Origin: Candidatus Yonathbacteria bacterium CG17_big_fil_post_rev_8_21_14_2_50_43_9
Lineage (GTDB): Bacteria; Patescibacteriota; Minisyncoccia; Phycocordibacterales; UBA1550
Direction of reading: 5' to 3'
NCBI GenBank assembly: GCA_002771015.1
Contig: PCUO01000009.1
Coordinates: 25,226-31,197 of the forward strand
Length of the DNA stretch: 5,972 nucleotides
The notes beneath the pieces are model-generated. The model ran no database searches. It was given only the letters and a program-made list of their open reading frames with translations, and was not told the DNA's origin. Below, in pieces: positions 5,783 through 5,972 of this stretch; position 1 is the stretch's first letter; every line of letters starts with the position of its first letter. The translations under genes and the position numbers were made by a program.

Positions 5783-5972
5783 GAATAGTGGAGTAAATTT
5801 CAAGAAACGCAAAGAGGAGGGCAAGCGCGAGCGGGCCGAACAAAAAACCAATAGGTCCAAACAATCCTATCCCTCCCAAAATAGAAAGAAGAATCAAAAA
5901 TGGATGAAGCTTTGCGCCTTTGCCAACAATCTTTGGCCCCAATACATTATCAACCAAACCCACTGCAACAAT
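5763..5972 (-). CDS. AI-2E family transporter, C-terminal end (5' end outside window)
   Basis: Only the last 69 residues are visible, reading in frame from the window edge to the TAA at 5763-5765. They carry the family's C-terminal signature: DNVLGPKIVGKGAKLHP, then hydrophobic segments ILLSILGGIGLFG and GFLFGPLALALLFAFLEIY. The family is polytopic membrane proteins of about 350 residues, named for AI-2 export, but many members have other or unknown roles (sodium/proton antiport among them), so substrate is left open. The stop overlaps the start of the methyltransferase gene, which suggests cotranscription. Confidence 0.87.
   Translation of the reverse strand: MVAVGLVDNVLGPKIVGKGAKLHPFLILLSILGGIGLFGPIGFLFGPLALALLFAFLEIYSTIRGTRNS

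Noticed and set aside
5783..5860. Upstream extension of the methyltransferase to a TTG at 5860
   Set aside because: The added 26 residues are an out-of-frame reading of the AI-2E gene's conserved 3' end and do not resemble the family; GTG at 5780-5782 fits better.

Overview
The window is almost entirely an F1Fo ATP synthase operon on the minus strand. In transcription order (right to left) it holds atpB (a), atpE (c), atpF (b), atpH (delta), atpA (alpha), atpG (gamma) and the first 109 codons of atpD (beta), which runs off the left edge. This is the classic bacterial order. Any epsilon gene would lie outside the window, and no atpI precedes atpB. Upstream of the operon, on the same strand, are a SpoU/TrmH-type RNA 2'-O-methyltransferase gene and the 3' end of an AI-2E-family membrane protein gene.

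The organism is a bacterium using the standard code: TGA, TAG and TAA all serve as stops. A delta subunit of only 135 residues, almost no Shine-Dalgarno sequences, small genes and this neighbourhood suggest a Patescibacteria/CPR (Parcubacteria-like) genome. That placement is an inference from general character, not from a marker gene. Residues around the c-subunit carboxylate predict proton rather than sodium coupling.

Region by region: 1-328 is the start of atpD; 329-509 is a long spacer with an imperfect inverted repeat; 510-1436 atpG; 1448-3016 atpA; 3017-3149 a spacer that looks like a small inserted element; 3150-3557 atpH; 3562-4017 atpF; 4037-4264 atpE; 4265-4459 a repeat- and hairpin-rich spacer with a candidate internal promoter; 4460-5203 atpB; 5204-5284 the probable operon promoter; 5285-5782 the methyltransferase; 5763-5972 the AI-2E fragment.

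The genes themselves are conventional; the interest lies between and within them. The atpH-atpA spacer has the form of a 120-bp miniature element: 12-bp terminal inverted repeats flanked by a 6-bp direct repeat (ATGAAT in mRNA sense). That direct repeat includes the atpA start codon. Removing the element would leave atpH and atpA 7 nt apart, like their neighbours. In mRNA the element's ends can pair across 14 bp and cover the atpA start. The three long spacers (181, 133 and 195 bp) precede exactly the multi-copy subunits beta, alpha and c. The genes for b, delta and gamma follow gaps of only 19, 4 and 11 bp. atpB also contains a perfect 24-bp palindrome inside its coding sequence.
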